64,000 bases of DNA from Bacillus sp. Xin1 (lineage in GTDB: Bacteria > Bacillota > Bacilli > Bacillales > Bacillaceae_G), in contig NZ_JABUAE010000012.1 of the NCBI RefSeq assembly GCF_013314535.1, forward strand, positions 57,526 to 121,525, given 5' to 3'. The translations under genes were made by a program, and so were the position numbers. The number at the start of each line of letters is the position of its first letter. The first letter of the stretch is position 1. The notes beneath the pieces were generated by a model. The model worked only from the letters and a program-made list of their open reading frames with translations. It was not told the origin of the DNA and searched no databases. Shown piece after piece: positions 63,914-64,000 of the stretch.

Positions 63914-63942
63914 AAAAAAAGCCTGATAAAATCAGGTTGTGA
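63914..63942 (-). terminator. Terminator for a minus-strand gene beyond the right edge
   Basis: On the minus strand CCTGATTTTATCAGG is followed by T8. The remaining 58 bases to the window edge show no certain coding end (a possible frame ends near 63,974). Confidence 0.6.
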
Positions 63943-64000
63943 AGGAAAACAAGAATTGGTAAATGAAATTTTATCAGCGTTTTTCCAAATATATCGACCA

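Noticed and set aside
1-64000. CRISPR array, rRNA or tRNA genes
   Set aside because: No regularly spaced repeats of CRISPR type and no tRNA or rRNA signature were seen; the short repeats found are palindromes or bcr-type elements.

Overview
The window comes from a chromosome of the Bacillus cereus group. Evidence is the low GC content, strong GGAGG ribosome binding sites, TPP and SAM (S-box) riboswitches, LacI/CcpA, Fur and PerR-type operators, and four copies of an about 155-bp dispersed repeat bounded by ATAAA (TTTAT on the other strand), which matches what is known of the group-specific bcr1 element. Most genes are ordinary core genes; positions 4,712-25,729 are a large accessory insertion.

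Left core (1-4,396): the 5' end of a threonine dehydratase gene, thiamine salvage genes thiM-thiE behind a TPP riboswitch, and a YclP/YclQ-type siderophore importer that keeps its ATPase and binding lipoprotein but has only the last ~50 codons of a permease.

Accessory island (4,718-25,723, about 21.0 kb): inserted in the TOPRIM codons of the resident topB (DNA topoisomerase III), splitting it into 4,397-4,717 and 25,724-27,598. The ends are short imperfect inverted repeats (TTATCTCYATAA) next to GCTGGG on the left and GCAGGT on the right. At the right end is an operon of overlapping genes: three large tyrosine-recombinase-type proteins plus a coiled-coil protein, an arrangement like Tn554 TnpA/TnpB/TnpC. 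The island carries a complete second topB in the opposite orientation, so it seems to replace the function it destroys. Other cargo is a type I restriction-modification system (hsdM-hsdS-hsdR) whose S subunit has the same target-recognition half twice, a C-protein-like regulator with a C-box-like site, an unrecognised 219-aa gene under a large palindrome, an unrecognised three-gene operon with a membrane protein (a defence-system candidate by location only), and debris of older elements (IS3 OrfA, integrase pseudogene, guaA 3' end).

Right core (27,600-64,000): YhgE/Pip membrane protein; malL-malP maltose utilisation followed by an EEP-family hydrolase; a 3' remnant of a cell-wall-anchored pilin/adhesin gene; a BBE-type flavoenzyme; a polar amino acid ABC transporter; a fatty acid desaturase; a Rieske-containing oxidoreductase; a nucleotidyltransferase; a twin P-loop ATPase; an S-box controlled cyclase-family hydrolase; an orphan PqqD-like protein; an orphan histidine kinase; three DUF2642-type proteins; a ferredoxin-NADP reductase-like enzyme divergent from a Fur-boxed siderophore uptake operon without ATPase; a kinase/isomerase/aldolase set that fits 5-deoxyribose disposal; PerR-boxed ahpC-ahpF; and a methyltransferase.

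All identifications were made by reading motifs and gene order; no database search was run. Counts of identical residues are by eye.
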